Source: Micromonospora tarapacensis
GTDB lineage: Bacteria; Actinomycetota; Actinomycetes; Mycobacteriales; Micromonosporaceae
Reading direction: 5' to 3'
Assembly (NCBI RefSeq): GCF_019697375.1
Contig: NZ_JAHCDI010000004.1
Coordinates: forward strand, 2,901,324-2,965,323
DNA: 64,000 nucleotides
Positions 52,515-61,113 of the stretch are shown one piece after another. The notes beneath the pieces are model-generated. The model ran no database searches, had not been told where the DNA came from, and saw only the letters and a program-made list of their open reading frames with translations. Position 1 is the first letter of the stretch, and each line of letters begins with the position of its first letter. The position numbers were made by a program, and so were the translations under genes.

Positions 52515-53476
52515 ACTTCCTCCTCCAGCAGCCGGTCCCAGTCGGCGAGGAAACGGTCGAGGCCGTAGCGTTCGCGGGCGGCGGCGCGGGCCTCGGCGCC
52601 CGCCCGGCGCGCCCGCTCCGGCTCCGCGACGAACCGGCCGGCGGCCTCCAGCAGGCTGTCCACCCGGGTGGAGAGCGCGCCGGCACCGGGCGGCACCGCC
52701 GCCACCGCCTCGGTGGTGGCCAGCGCCACCACCGGCATGCCGATCGTCATGGCCTCGATCAGGCTCAGCCCGAGCGAGGTCCACCGGCACAGGTGCAGGT
52801 ATGCCCGCCGGCGCGCCAGCTCGGCGTGCATCCGGTGCTGCGGCACGTCGTCATGGCTGGTCAGCCGCTCGGCGGGCAGACCGAGGTGAGCGCCCAGCCC
52901 GGCCACACCCATGCCGAAGACGTCCAGCGGGGCGATCTCGGCGAACCGGGGCAGCAGATCGGTGCCGGTGACCCGCCACCGGCGTACCGGCTCGTTGATC
53001 ACGACGGCCAGCCGGTCCAGCTCGCCGGTGTACTCCACCGCCGGCGCCACGACGCCGTGGTCGACGACGGTGGTACGGGTCGAACCGGTGTCCCAGAAGA
53101 GTTCGTTGAACGCGGTCACGTGGGCGATGAGCAGGTCGTCCCGGTCGGCCATCGGGTGGCGGCTGTGCGGGACGTTCCCGTCCTTCGGGGTGTTGTGCTC
53201 CACGTAGATCGCCGGCAGGTCGCGGCCCGGCCGGCGGCCGAGCCATTCGGCGGCCAGGTCGATCTCCTCGGGACGTTGCAGGATGACCACGTCGACCTCG
53301 GCGGTCCGCAGCTGCTGCGGGCTCACCTCCGCCGCGCTCTCCGGCCAGGTGTACGTGCGGGCCCGGCCCAGCCCGTACGGACCGCGGTCCCCGGTGGCCG
53401 GGACCAGGTAGCGGTGCTTGCCGTGCACGAACGAGGTGGTCCAGGACCCGTGCACGTGCCAGAGCAGGATGTTCAT
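52505..53476 (-). CDS. Glycosyltransferase of the heptose cluster
   Basis: GT-B-like glycosyltransferase, 323 residues from ATG 53476 (MNILLWHVHGSWTTSFVHGK). The N-terminal half has VVILQRPEEIDLAAEWLGRR and IYVEHNTPKDGNVPHSRHP; the donor half shows FGMGVAGLGAHLGLP, YLHLCRWTSLGLSLIEAM and GMPVVALATTEA, an E-rich end resembling GT4 EX7E motifs. It does not match a single characterised family member. ATG overlaps the gmhB-GT9 stop (ATGA). Likely transfers one sugar of the same glycan. Confidence 0.87.
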   Translation of the reverse strand: MNILLWHVHGSWTTSFVHGKHRYLVPATGDRGPYGLGRARTYTWPESAAEVSPQQLRTAEVDVVILQRPEEIDLAAEWLGRRPGRDLPAIYVEHNTPKDGNVPHSRHPMADRDDLLIAHVTAFNELFWDTGSTRTTVVDHGVVAPAVEYTGELDRLAVVINEPVRRWRVTGTDLLPRFAEIAPLDVFGMGVAGLGAHLGLPAERLTSHDDVPQHRMHAELARRRAYLHLCRWTSLGLSLIEAMTIGMPVVALATTEAVAAVPPGAGALSTRVDSLLEAAGRFVAEPERARRAGAEARAAARERYGLDRFLADWDRLLEEEVCG

Positions 53477-55281
53477 CGGCCGCTCCCGCCACTGGTGGCC
53501 CCCGCCGGTGCCGCCCGCGACATCGCCGCGCCCACTGCCGCCGTGGTCGGCGCCCGGTCCGGCGGCACGCCGAGCAGCCGTAGGGCGTCGAGGACGGCGC
53601 CCGGATCGAGGTTGGTGAGGCAGGGGTGGCCGGGCACCGGGCAGCGCGCGGCCCGGGTGTCGCGGCACGCCGCGGTGGCGTCACCGAGCCGCACCGTCGG
53701 CACCCGCCAGGGCCCCCACTGGCCGAAGGGGACGGTGGGGGCGAAGAGGCTGACCACCGGCACCCCGTACGCGGCGGCCAGGTGCGCCGGGCCGGTGTTG
53801 CCGACCACCACCGCCCCGGCGGCGGCGACGACACCGGCCAGCGCCGTCAGCCCGGTACGGCCGCCGAGATCCCGGCAGTGCCGGCCGGCCACCCGGGCGG
53901 TCAGGTCACGCTCCTGCGGGCCGCCGGTGACCACCACCCGGTGACCGGCGGCGGTCAGCTCCCGGCGATCCGCCCGGCCAGCTCGGGCGGGCAGCCCCGG
54001 GCCTGCGCCGCCGAGCCGGGATGGAGCACCACGTATCCCGGCTCGCCGACCTCGGGTGGGGGCGGTGGCACCGGGCGCAGCCGCAGTACCGGCTCGTCGC
54101 CCTCGGCCAGCGCGTAGCCGGCGGCGGCGGCCAGCGACAGGGCCCGTTCGGCCTCCGGGACGCCGACCGGCACCCGGTGGCGTACGTCGAGCAGGCTGCC
54201 GGGGTAGTCGTCGCTGATCGCGGAGATCCGCCCGACGCCGGCCATCCGCAGCAGCAGGGCCAGTGGCAGCGGCGACTGGTGGAAGGAGGTGAAGACGACC
54301 GCCTCGTCGGCCGCGACGGCGGCCAGCCTGGCGACCAGACCGGCCATCTCGGCGGGATCCACCGACTCCGGGACCGGGTCGATCCAGGGCAGCCGGTGCT
54401 CGACGATGTCGTCGACGCCGGGCAGCAGTTCCGCGGCGGCCCGACCGCGCGGGCCGCAGAGCAGCACCACCCGCTCGGCCCCGGCGGCGACCGCCCGGAT
54501 GCCCGGCCCGGTCACCAGCACGTCCCCGCCGAGTCGGAGCGCACCACCAGGACCGTCCGGCCCCGGCCGGCAGGTCCGGCACGGGCTCCGCGGCGGGTGG
54601 CGGCGGTGTGATCCCGCGCCGCGCCGGGCGGCAGCGACTCCGCCGGACGCCGTGCCCCCGCCGGACGCGACGGTTCCGCCGGACGCGACGGTTCCGCCGG
54701 GCGCAACGATTCCGCCGGGCGCAACGATTCCTGCCGGCGCAACAGCTCCGCGACGGCCGACGGCAGGTCGGCGGCCACCCAGGGGCCGCCGCGACCTCCT
54801 CGGGCCGGGTCACCGGCGTGGGCACCAGCAGCCCCGCCGCACCGGCCGCCAGCGCCGCGGTGACGTCCCGGCCGATGTCGCCGATCACGGCGCACCGGGC
54901 GGGGACGGTGCCCAGCGCCCGGGCGGCGGCGTGCACCAGGCCCGGCGCCGGTTTGCGGCACGCGCAGGCGTCCCCGTCGTCGTGCGGGCACACCTGCCAG
55001 GAGTCGAAGGAACCCAGCAGCGCCTCGATCCGCCGGTGCACCCGGTGCAGCTGCGCCTCGGTGAACAGGCCCCGGGCGAGCCCGGACTGGTTGGTCACCA
55101 CGGCGAGCTTCAGCCCGGCCGCCCGCAACCGGTCCAGCGCCGCGCGGGCACCCGGCATCGGACGCACCTTGTCCGGATCTCCGTTGTACGGCACGTCCTC
55201 GATCAGGGTGCCGTCCCGGTCCAACAGGACCGCGTCGAACAGGACGGGCCTCGACGAGACCTGGTCGACACCGGCCAGCAA
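53473..55281 (-). CDS. Fusion: heptose 1,7-bisphosphate phosphatase (GmhB, HAD-IIIA) with glycosyltransferase family 9 (three frameshifts)
   Basis: Residues about 10-165 form a HAD-IIIA phosphatase: LLDRDGTLIEDVPYNGDPDK, VVTNQSGLARGLF, the Zn loop CPHDDGDACACRKP and VIGDIGRDVTAALAAGA, as in GmhB. A linker of about 70 residues with 6-residue repeats (RPAEPS, RPAESL) follows, then a GT9 domain of about 345 residues (TVLVVRSDSAGDVLVTGPGI; VVLHPGSAAQARG; AAGAVVVGNTGPAHLAAAYG; FAPTVPFGQWGPW). One base is lost at each of 54782-54785, 54524-54527 and 53964-53965; restored length is 603 residues. The start is uncertain (TTG 55281, no ATG/GTG in frame near the HAD domain). First gene of the operon. 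Confidence 0.85.
   Translation of the reverse strand: MLAGVDQVSSRPVLFDAVLLDRDGTLIEDVPYNGDPDKVRPMPGARAALDRLRAAGLKLAVVTNQSGLARGLFTEAQLHRVHRRIEALLGSFDSWQVCPHDDGDACACRKPAPGLVHAAARALGTVPARCAVIGDIGRDVTAALAAGAAGLLVPTPVTRPEEVAAAPGWPPTCRRPSRSCCAGRNRCARRNRCARRNRRVRRNRRVRRGHGVRRSRCRPARRGITPPPPAAEPVPDLPAGAGRSWWCAPTRRGRAGDRAGHPGGRRRGRAGGAALRPARSGRRGTAARRRRHRRAPAALDRPGPGVGGSRRDGRSGRQAGRRRGRRGGRLHLLPPVAAATGPAAADGRRRADLRDQRRLPRQPARRTPPGAGRRPGGRTGPVAGRRRRLRAGRGRRAGTAAAPGATAPTRGRRAGIRGAPSRLGGAGPGLPARAGRADRRELTAAGHRVVVTGGPQERDLTARVAGRHCRDLGGRTGLTALAGVVAAAGAVVVGNTGPAHLAAAYGVPVVSLFAPTVPFGQWGPWRVPTVRLGDATAACRDTRAARCPVPGHPCLTNLDPGAVLDALRLLGVPPDRAPTTAAVGAAMSRAAPAGATSGGSGR
54658..54729 (-). repeat. Four 18-bp tandem repeats encoding the HAD-GT9 linker
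   Basis: CCGCCGGACGCGACGGTT twice, then CCGCCGGGCGCAACGATT twice, head to tail and in frame, encoding RPAEPS/RPAESL units. A degenerate copy lies on each side. Such repeats vary in number between strains. Confidence 0.85.
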
Positions 55282-55608
55282 CCCGGCTGGCCTGCGCTGA
55301 TCCGGCTCCCCACGGTCCTGTCGCACGGGCGGCGGGTTCCCGGCGCCCCGGGGAGTAAACGTCGACCGCGGCGGTCGGCGGTACCGCGCCGACGGCACCC
55401 GCACGCCGCCCGGGGTGGCCTTACCCACGGCCCCCGAGAAGCTAACCCGGCAGCCCTGTCGGCCGCGGCGACGGGCGGGTACGGCCGGGCTGACCGACGG
55501 CACCACCGCCCCCGCGCGACCGCCCCGGGCACGGGGAGCCATTTCACCCCGGAAGGGACAAGTAGTTACGCTCTCGGGGAGCCCTGTCCGCAGACCGAGG
55601 ATGTTCCC
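55282..55608. other. 327-bp divergent region upstream of the heptose operon
   Basis: No gene supported. It must hold the promoters of the gmhB-GT9 operon (leftward) and of the mannose synthase gene (rightward); the sequence TAGTTACGCTC at about 55564-55574 is the best -10-like element for the latter. The gmhB start may also lie inside the left edge. Confidence 0.45.
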
Positions 55609-56376
55609 ATGATCGAACCCGTCCAGTTGCCCTCGCCGTGGCGGGACGTGCGCCTGACCGTCGTGGTCCCGACCTACAACGAGGCGGGCAACCTGCCGGC
55701 GCTGGTCGAACGCCTCCTCGCGCTGCCCCTTCCCCGCCTGAGGGTGCTGGTCGCCGACGACAACTCCCCCGACGGCACCGGCGAGGTCGCGGACAAGCTC
55801 GCGATCGAGCATCCCGAGCGGATCGAGGTCGTGCACCGGCCCGGCAAGGAGGGCCTCGGTCGGGCGTACGTGGACGGGATCAGCCGGGCCCTCGACGGCG
55901 GAGCCGAGTACGTGGCCCAGATGGACGCGGACCTGTCCCACCCGCCGGAGGCGTTGCCGGGGATGCTCGGCGCCCTGCTGTCCACCCAGGCCGGTGTGGT
56001 GATCGGGTCACGATACGTGCCGGGCGGCGAGCTGGACGAGAACTGGCCGCTGTACCGCCGGGCGCTCAGCGGCTGGGCGAACCTCTACGTGCACACGCTG
56101 CTGCGGGTGCGGATCCGGGATCTGACCGCCGGCTTCAAGATCTGGCGGGCCGACGCGCTGCGGAACATCGGGCTGGAGCGGGTCCAGTCCAACGGCTACA
56201 GCTTCCAGGTCGAGATGCACTATCTCGCCACCAAGCTGGGGCACACCATCCTCGAGGTGCCGATCCGGTTCGAGGAGCGGCGCGACGGCGCCTCGAAGAT
56301 GACCACCGCTACCAAGATCGAGAGCGCGCTGATGCCGTTCAGGCTCCGCACCCGACACCGCAACATCGAGCGCTGA
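55609..56376 (+). CDS. ppm1: Polyprenol monophosphomannose synthase (GT2, Ppm1/DPM1-like)
   Basis: Catalytic GT2 domain (255 residues) that makes polyprenyl-phosphate mannose, the donor for extracytoplasmic mannosylation (PIM, lipomannan, proteins). Motifs: LTVVVPTYNEAGNLPALVER, VLVADDNSPDGTGEVADKL, the DXD-type QMDADLSHPPEALP and the C-terminal VPIRFEERRDGASKMTTAT typical of DPM synthases. ATG 55609 (MIEPVQLPSPWRD). No membrane anchor or Lnt domain is fused, so it is the free-standing form. It diverges from the heptose operon; together with pimA at 18 kb it points to mannolipid synthesis. Confidence 0.94.
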   Translation: MIEPVQLPSPWRDVRLTVVVPTYNEAGNLPALVERLLALPLPRLRVLVADDNSPDGTGEVADKLAIEHPERIEVVHRPGKEGLGRAYVDGISRALDGGAEYVAQMDADLSHPPEALPGMLGALLSTQAGVVIGSRYVPGGELDENWPLYRRALSGWANLYVHTLLRVRIRDLTAGFKIWRADALRNIGLERVQSNGYSFQVEMHYLATKLGHTILEVPIRFEERRDGASKMTTATKIESALMPFRLRTRHRNIER

Positions 56377-56396
56377 CCCACCCGCGGGGCGGCCGG

Positions 56397-58008
56397 TCAG
56401 CGGTAGACGGCCCGGTGCCCGGCGGCCACCGCCCGGTGGTACGCCCCGCCGGTGAGCGGCCGGTCGCGGGCCAGGGCGGCCCGGGCGGCGTTCGCGCCGG
56501 GGCACCGTGCACCCGCCGCCGGGATGCGCCGACGCGCTCGCCAGGAAGAGCCGGTCCACCGGTGTGTCGGCCCGACCCAGACCGGGAATCGGCCGCAGGA
56601 ACAGCTGCTGGTAGGGCGCGGCGGTGCCGCCACCGAGAGCCCCGCCCACCAGGCTCGGGTTGGCCTGCTCCAGCTCGGCCGGGCCGGCCACGTGCCGGCC
56701 GACGACCAGTCCGCGGAACCCGGGCGCGGCGGACTCCAGCACCGCCTCCATCCGCTCGACGTGGGCGACGATGTCCTCCGCTCGCCAGTGCCGGCGAAAC
56801 GGCAGGTGGGTGTACGACCAGAGGGACTCGGTGCCCGGCGGCGAGTGACTCGGGTCCGCCACCGACATCTGCCCCACCAGCAGGAACGGGTCGGTTGGCA
56901 GCTCGTCACGGGCCAAGGCGGCGGCGTAGCCGGTCAGCCCGCCGAGATCCGCGCCCAGGTGCACCGTGCCGGCACCGGCCAGCCGGCGGTTGGTCCAGGG
57001 CACCGGGGCGGCCAGTGCCCAGTCCACCTTCAGCGTCGAGCCGTCCCAGCGGAAGTGCTCCAGGTCCGCCACCATCCGGGGCGGCAACGCGTCCGCGCCG
57101 ACCAGGTCCAGGTAGAGCGCGGGCGCGGGCACGTCGGCGAGCACGGCGCGGCGGGCCCGCCACAGGCCACCGCCGACGGTGCGTACGCCCATCGCCCGGC
57201 CCCGGGCCACCAGGATCCGCTCCACCGGGGCGCCGTAACGGATCCGGCCACCCCGCTCGGAGAGCCGGGCCACCAGCGCATCGGTGATCTTCTGGGCCCC
57301 GCCCGCCGGCACCGGCCAGCCGACCTGCTGACCGAGCATGGCCAGCAGCCAGCCGTATCCGCCGGAGCCGGCCTCCTCGGTGGACAGGTCGGTGTGCAGG
57401 GCGCAACCGGCCAGCAGCGCCGGCCCACCGGCGCCGGTGAACAGCTCCTCGCCGAGCCGGCGTACCGGCAGCACCAGGCGCCGGGCCAGCCGCAGCGTGC
57501 CCGCGACGCGCAGCCGGCGCAGCAGGTCCAGCCCACCGCGCACCGGCGGGAACGGTGTGGTGATCAGCTCCAGCATCGGATCGGCGACCTGCCGCCACTG
57601 TTCGTACGCGACCAGCCACCGGTCGCCGTCGCCGGGTGCGAACGTCTCCAGCGAGGCCGCGGTCGTCTCGGGGTTCCGGTTGAGCACGGCGGCCCGGTCG
57701 TCGGGGAACCGGTGGGCCAGCACGTCCGGGGCGTGCCGCCAGGCCAGGCCGTACCGCGGCAGGTCGAGCCCGCGCAGCACCGGCGAGGCGTAGCCGAGCG
57801 GGTAGAAGGAGCTGTAGAGGTCGCTGAGATAACCCGGTGCGGTCACCTCGGCGGAGCGCACCGCCCCGCCGGGGGCGCCGGTCGCCTCCAGCACCACCAC
57901 GTCCCAGCCCGCGTCGGCCAGCAGGTTCGCGGCGACCAGGCCGTTGTGTCCCGCTCCGACGACCACGGCGTCGGCCCGCTCGGCACCAGCGGAGCCCGTC
58001 GAGGTCAT
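56397..58008 (-). CDS. FAD-dependent oxidoreductase, phytoene desaturase-like (two frameshifts)
   Basis: NAD(P)/FAD-dependent oxidoreductase of the CrtI/COG1233 superfamily, 537 residues when repaired. The N-terminal dinucleotide-binding motif is DAVVVGAGHNGLVAANLLAD followed by VVVLEATGAPGGAVRSAEVT; the CrtI-like core shows SSFYPLGYASPVLRGL and GGYGWLLAMLGQQVGWPVP, ARLSERGGRIRYGAPVERIL. The C-terminal motif reads HPGGGVHGAPGANAARAAL once a C (+ strand) is restored at 56512-56514 and another at 56497-56498. Substrate unknown; no carotenoid genes are nearby. It diverges from the aldehyde dehydrogenase over a perfect palindrome. Start ATG 58008. Confidence 0.9.
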
Positions 58009-58032
58009 CCGACGACGCTACCCGGGGGGCAA

Positions 58033-58053
58033 CCGGGCAAAACGTTTGCCCGG
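58033..58053. promoter_or_regulatory. 21-bp perfect palindrome CCGGGCAAA-ACG-TTTGCCCGG
   Basis: Perfect 9-bp arms around ACG, centred between the start codons of the divergent FAD oxidoreductase (58008) and aldehyde dehydrogenase (58079). Size and symmetry fit an operator for a dimeric repressor controlling both genes. The regulator gene is not adjacent. Confidence 0.65.
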
Positions 58054-58078
58054 CGCGGGTCGGGGCATCCTGCCCGCC

Positions 58079-59510
58079 ATGTACACGGTTGCGCAGCTCA
58101 TCGGTGGGGTCTGGGGCGCCGGCGGGGAGGCCGGCGAGCTGGTGGTGCACGATCCGGCCGACGGCAGGCGGGTGGCCGGCGCGCCGGTCGCCACGGCCGA
58201 CGAGGTCGGCAAGGCGGTGGCGGCGGCGCGGGGGTGGCGGCCGACTGGGCGGCGACCGCCCCGGCGGAGCGGGCCGCCGCGCTGCACCGGGCCGCCGACG
58301 CGGTGGCCGAGGCCGCCGACGACCTGGCGCACGCGACCACCGCCGAGATGGGCAAGCCCTCGCCGACGCCCGTGGCGGCGTCGAGGCCGGTGTCGCCACC
58401 CTGCGGCAGTACGCCGAACTCGCGCCCGCCCGGGGCGGCCGTACCCTGCACGGCGACCCCGCCGCGATCGACTTCATGACACCGCAGCCACGCGGCGTGA
58501 TCGCCGCCATCACCCCGTGGAACGACCCGGTCGCCGTGTCCTGCGGGCTGCTCGGCGCCGCCCTGGTCACCGGGAACGTGGTGCTGCACAAACCCAGTGA
58601 ACGCACCCCGGCGACCGGCTGGTTGCTGGCCCGCGCGCTCGACACCGCCCTTCCGGCGGGGGTGCTGTCGCTGCTCACCGGCGGTCCCGCGACCGGTGCC
58701 GCCCTCGCCGCCGCCGAGGTGGACATGGTGGCGCACGTCGGGTCCACCGCCACCGGCCGGGCGATCGCCGCGGCCGCGGCCGGCACCGGCGCGAAGGTGT
58801 TGCTGGAGAACGGCGGCAGCGACCCGTTGATCGTCGACGCCGACGTCGACCCGGTCTGGGCCGCGACCCAGGCCGCCCTGGGTGCCTTCGCCAACGCCGG
58901 GCAGATCTGCGTCGCGGTGGAGCGGATCTACGCTCATCGCGACCTCGCGGAGGACTTCGTGGCAGCGCTGGTCGAGCGGGCCGCCGCGCTGCGCGTCGGC
59001 CCGGGACGCGAGCCGGACACCGAGCTCGGTCCGCTGGTCGACCGGCGACACCGCGACCAGGTTCACGGGCAGGTCACCGCGGCGGTGGCCGACGGGGCAC
59101 GGATCCGTACCGGCGGGACGCTGCCCGACGGACCGGGCGCCTTCTACCCGGCCACCGTGCTGGAGGCCTGCCGGCACGACATGACGCTGGTCCGCGAGGA
59201 GACGTTCGGTCCGGTCGCCCCGGTGGTGGTGGTCGACTCGTTCTCCGAGGCACTGCGGTGTGCGGCCGACTCGCCGTACGGGTTGGCCGCCACGGTGCTG
59301 ACCGGGTCGATGAGCCACGCCCAGCGGGCCTGGCGTGAACTGCCGGTCGGCACCGTCAAGGTGAACGCGGCCTTCGGCGGCGCGCCGGCCGGTGCGGCCC
59401 AGCCACGCCGGGCCAGCGGTCAGGGCTTCGGCTACGGTCCGGAACTGCTCGACGAGTTCACCGCCACCAAGGCGGTACACATCGAGGCGCCCGGCGGCGG
59501 GCACTGGTGA
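58079..59510 (+). CDS. Aldehyde dehydrogenase family protein (two frameshifts)
   Basis: NAD(P)-dependent aldehyde dehydrogenase, 477 residues when repaired. Catalytic Glu in VLLENGGSDPLIVDADV (about 244) and Cys in FANAGQICVAVERIY (about 278); the cofactor region IAAITPWNDPVAVSCGLLGA and end LPVGTVKVNAAFGGAPAGA are typical. Frames are joined by adding one G in the run 58230-58234 (RGVAADWAATAPAERA) and one C in 58357-58359 (MGKPLADARGGVEAGVATLR). ATG 58079 gives MYTVAQLIGGVWGAGGEAGE. It probably shares a regulator with the divergent FAD oxidoreductase. Substrate unknown. Confidence 0.9.
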
Positions 59511-59515
59511 GTGCC

Positions 59516-59554
59516 CGAGCCCCGGTCCCCGCGTACACCGGGGACCGGGGCTCG
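59516..59554. terminator. 16-bp GC-rich terminator hairpin
   Basis: CGAGCCCCGGTCCCCG at 59516-59531 is exactly complementary to 59539-59554, with a 7-nt loop and TTG after the stem. It lies between the ALDH stop and the convergent ChaB-type gene stop. Confidence 0.85.
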
Positions 59555-59573
59555 TTGGGCGGCGCCGGCTCAG

Positions 59574-59975
59574 TCAGTCACCGCGGGCCCGGCGGGTCTG
59601 CCGGTCGTTGGTCTTCTGGATGGCCTCGACCAGTTCGGGCTTGGTCATGCTCGACCGTCCCGGCACATCCAGCTTCCGGGCGACCCCCATGAGGTGCTCC
59701 TTGGAGGCGTTCGCGTCCACCCCGCCGGCGGTGGGCGCCCGCCGCTGCGGACCGCCACCGGCGGCCTGCCGGTCGCTGGGGCCCTTACGGCCCTTCGACT
59801 CCCAGTGGTCGCCCACCTTCTCGAACCCGTGTTTCACGGCGGCGAACGCGGTGCGGTGCGCCCGCTCGCCCTCGCCGTAGGTCTCGACCGCCGAATCGTG
59901 TGTCTTCTCCCACGTTCGCTGGGCCTTCTCCGGGGAGCGCCGCAGCGTGCTGGGCAGTACCTCGCGCCCGGGCAT
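59574..59975 (-). CDS. ChaB-type / Rho N-terminal domain stress protein
   Basis: 133-residue basic protein. The N-terminus MPGREVLPSTLRRSPEKAQRTWEKTHDSAVETYG is ChaB-like (PSTLRRS-x-A-x-TWxKTHDSA), followed by FEKVGDHWESKGRKGPSD. The C-terminus NASKEHLMGVARKLDVPGRS with SMTKPELVEAIQK is a Rho_N/SAP-like nucleic acid-binding motif. ATG 59975 follows GGAGGAGGATCACC. A GTTT-N15-GGGAAC element lies at 60013-60037 in the correct orientation, suggesting stress sigma control. Function unknown. Confidence 0.88.
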   Translation of the reverse strand: MPGREVLPSTLRRSPEKAQRTWEKTHDSAVETYGEGERAHRTAFAAVKHGFEKVGDHWESKGRKGPSDRQAAGGGPQRRAPTAGGVDANASKEHLMGVARKLDVPGRSSMTKPELVEAIQKTNDRQTRRARGD

Positions 59976-60012
59976 GGTGATCCTCCTCCGTGTGCGAGCG
60001 ATTCCCCTTGGC

Positions 60013-60037
60013 GTTCCCGCCCGGACCCGCGGCAAAC
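60013..60037 (-). promoter_or_regulatory. SigB/SigF-type promoter candidate for the ChaB-like gene
   Basis: Minus strand GTTT (60037-60034), 15-bp spacer, GGGAAC (60018-60013), about 37 bp upstream of ATG 59975. It fits the general GTTT-N14-17-GGGWA pattern of Bacillus SigB and actinobacterial SigB/SigF promoters, with A rather than T at the second position of WA. Confidence 0.5.
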
Positions 60038-60045
60038 GCCACCCG

Positions 60046-60071
60046 GTTTGCCGATGGCCCGGGCGGGGTAC
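60046..60071 (+). promoter_or_regulatory. SigB/SigF-type promoter candidate for the YihY gene
   Basis: GTTT (60046-60049), 16-bp spacer, GGGTAC (60066-60071), about 53 bp before ATG 60125. Exact match to the GTTT-N15-17-GGGTA(C/T) consensus known for Streptomyces SigB and Mycobacterium SigF. Confidence 0.65.
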
Positions 60072-60083
60072 CGCCCGGGCCAT
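60054..60083. other. 13-bp perfect inverted repeat spanning the -10 element
   Basis: ATGGCCCGGGCGG and CCGCCCGGGCCAT with GGTA between. The GGGTAC -10 element of the YihY promoter lies at its centre, so the repeat could be an operator that blocks this promoter, or a cruciform. Confidence 0.6.
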
Positions 60084-60124
60084 TCGACGAGCCGTATGCG
60101 CCGGCCGCGCACCAGGGAGCGGTG

Positions 60125-61102
60125 ATGAGGACGACGGACCCGCAAGCCCCACCCGCCGACCCGACGGTGCCGCCGCTGCCGGGCCTGCGCCAGCTGCGCT
60201 GGCCGACCTGGCGCGGCGTGCTGGTCCGGGCCGGCCGCAACTACCTGCGGGACAACTGCACGGACTTGGCCGCCGCGCTCACCTACTACGGGGTGCTGGC
60301 ACTCTTTCCCGCCACCGTCGTGGTGGTCGCCCTGGTGGGCCTGGTCTCCGACGGGGAACGCACCGTCGACACGGTGCTCGACCTGGCCCGCGACGTCGGC
60401 GCCGGCTCGGTGGTGGCCGACGAGAGCTTCGTCGGCGTGGTCCGGGCGGTGGTGGACCAGAACAGCTCCGCCGGGGTGCTGCTCAGCTTCGGCCTGCTCG
60501 GTGCCCTCTGGTCGGCCTCGAACTTCATCGCGTCGTTCACCCGGGCCTCGAACGCGATCTACGGAGTGGCCGAGGGACGGCCGGTGTGGCGGCTGCGCCC
60601 GATGCAGCTCGGGCTCGCGGCACTGTCGCTGGTGCTGCTCGCCACGGTCGCCGCCGGCCTGATCGTCAGCGGGCCGGTCGCCGACGCGGTCGGCGACCTG
60701 CTCGGAGCCGGCGACGCCGCCCGGACCACCTGGTCGGTGGCCAAGTGGCCGGCGCTGGCGTTGATCGCGATGCTGCTGATGTCCCTGCTGTTCTGGGTCG
60801 CGCCGAACGTGCGCCAGCCACGGTTCCGCTGGCTCACCCCCGGCGGGACGGTGGCCCTGGTCACCTGGACGCTCGGCTCGTTCGGCTTCGGGCTGTACGT
60901 GGCCAACTTCGGCTCGTACGACGCGACCTACGGCAGCCTGGGGGCGGTGATCGCCTTCCTGGTCTGGCTCTACCTGTCCAATTCCGCGCTGATGCTCGGT
61001 GTCCAGATCAACGCCGAACTCCAGCGCGGCCGGGCGCTCCAGTCGGGCGCGCCGGACACCGGCGAACCCGTCCTGCGGCCCCGGTCGCCGGCCGGTTCGT
61101 GA
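60125..61102 (+). CDS. YihY/virulence factor BrkB family membrane protein
   Basis: 325-residue polytopic membrane protein. The cytoplasmic start is proline-rich, followed by GVLVRAGRNYLRDNCTDLAAALTYYGVLALFPATVVVVAL, the YihY signature, and six membrane helices. Other markers are LLGALWSASNFIASFTRASNAIYG, LFWVAPNVRQPRFRWLTPG and YGSLGAVIAFLVWLYLSNSALMLG. Earlier annotation as ribonuclease BN is wrong for this family; the role is unknown but envelope-related. It starts at ATG 60125 and is preceded by a near-perfect SigB/F-type promoter. Confidence 0.94.
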   Translation: MRTTDPQAPPADPTVPPLPGLRQLRWPTWRGVLVRAGRNYLRDNCTDLAAALTYYGVLALFPATVVVVALVGLVSDGERTVDTVLDLARDVGAGSVVADESFVGVVRAVVDQNSSAGVLLSFGLLGALWSASNFIASFTRASNAIYGVAEGRPVWRLRPMQLGLAALSLVLLATVAAGLIVSGPVADAVGDLLGAGDAARTTWSVAKWPALALIAMLLMSLLFWVAPNVRQPRFRWLTPGGTVALVTWTLGSFGFGLYVANFGSYDATYGSLGAVIAFLVWLYLSNSALMLGVQINAELQRGRALQSGAPDTGEPVLRPRSPAGS

Positions 61103-61113
61103 CTGCTTGCCGG

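Noticed and set aside
54658..54729. CRISPR-like repeat
   Set aside because: In-frame 18-bp coding repeats forming a protein linker, no spacers.
56397..58008. Carotenoid phytoene desaturase CrtI
   Set aside because: The superfamily fits, but no crtB, crtE or other carotenoid genes are near, and the general COG1233 group has many other functions.
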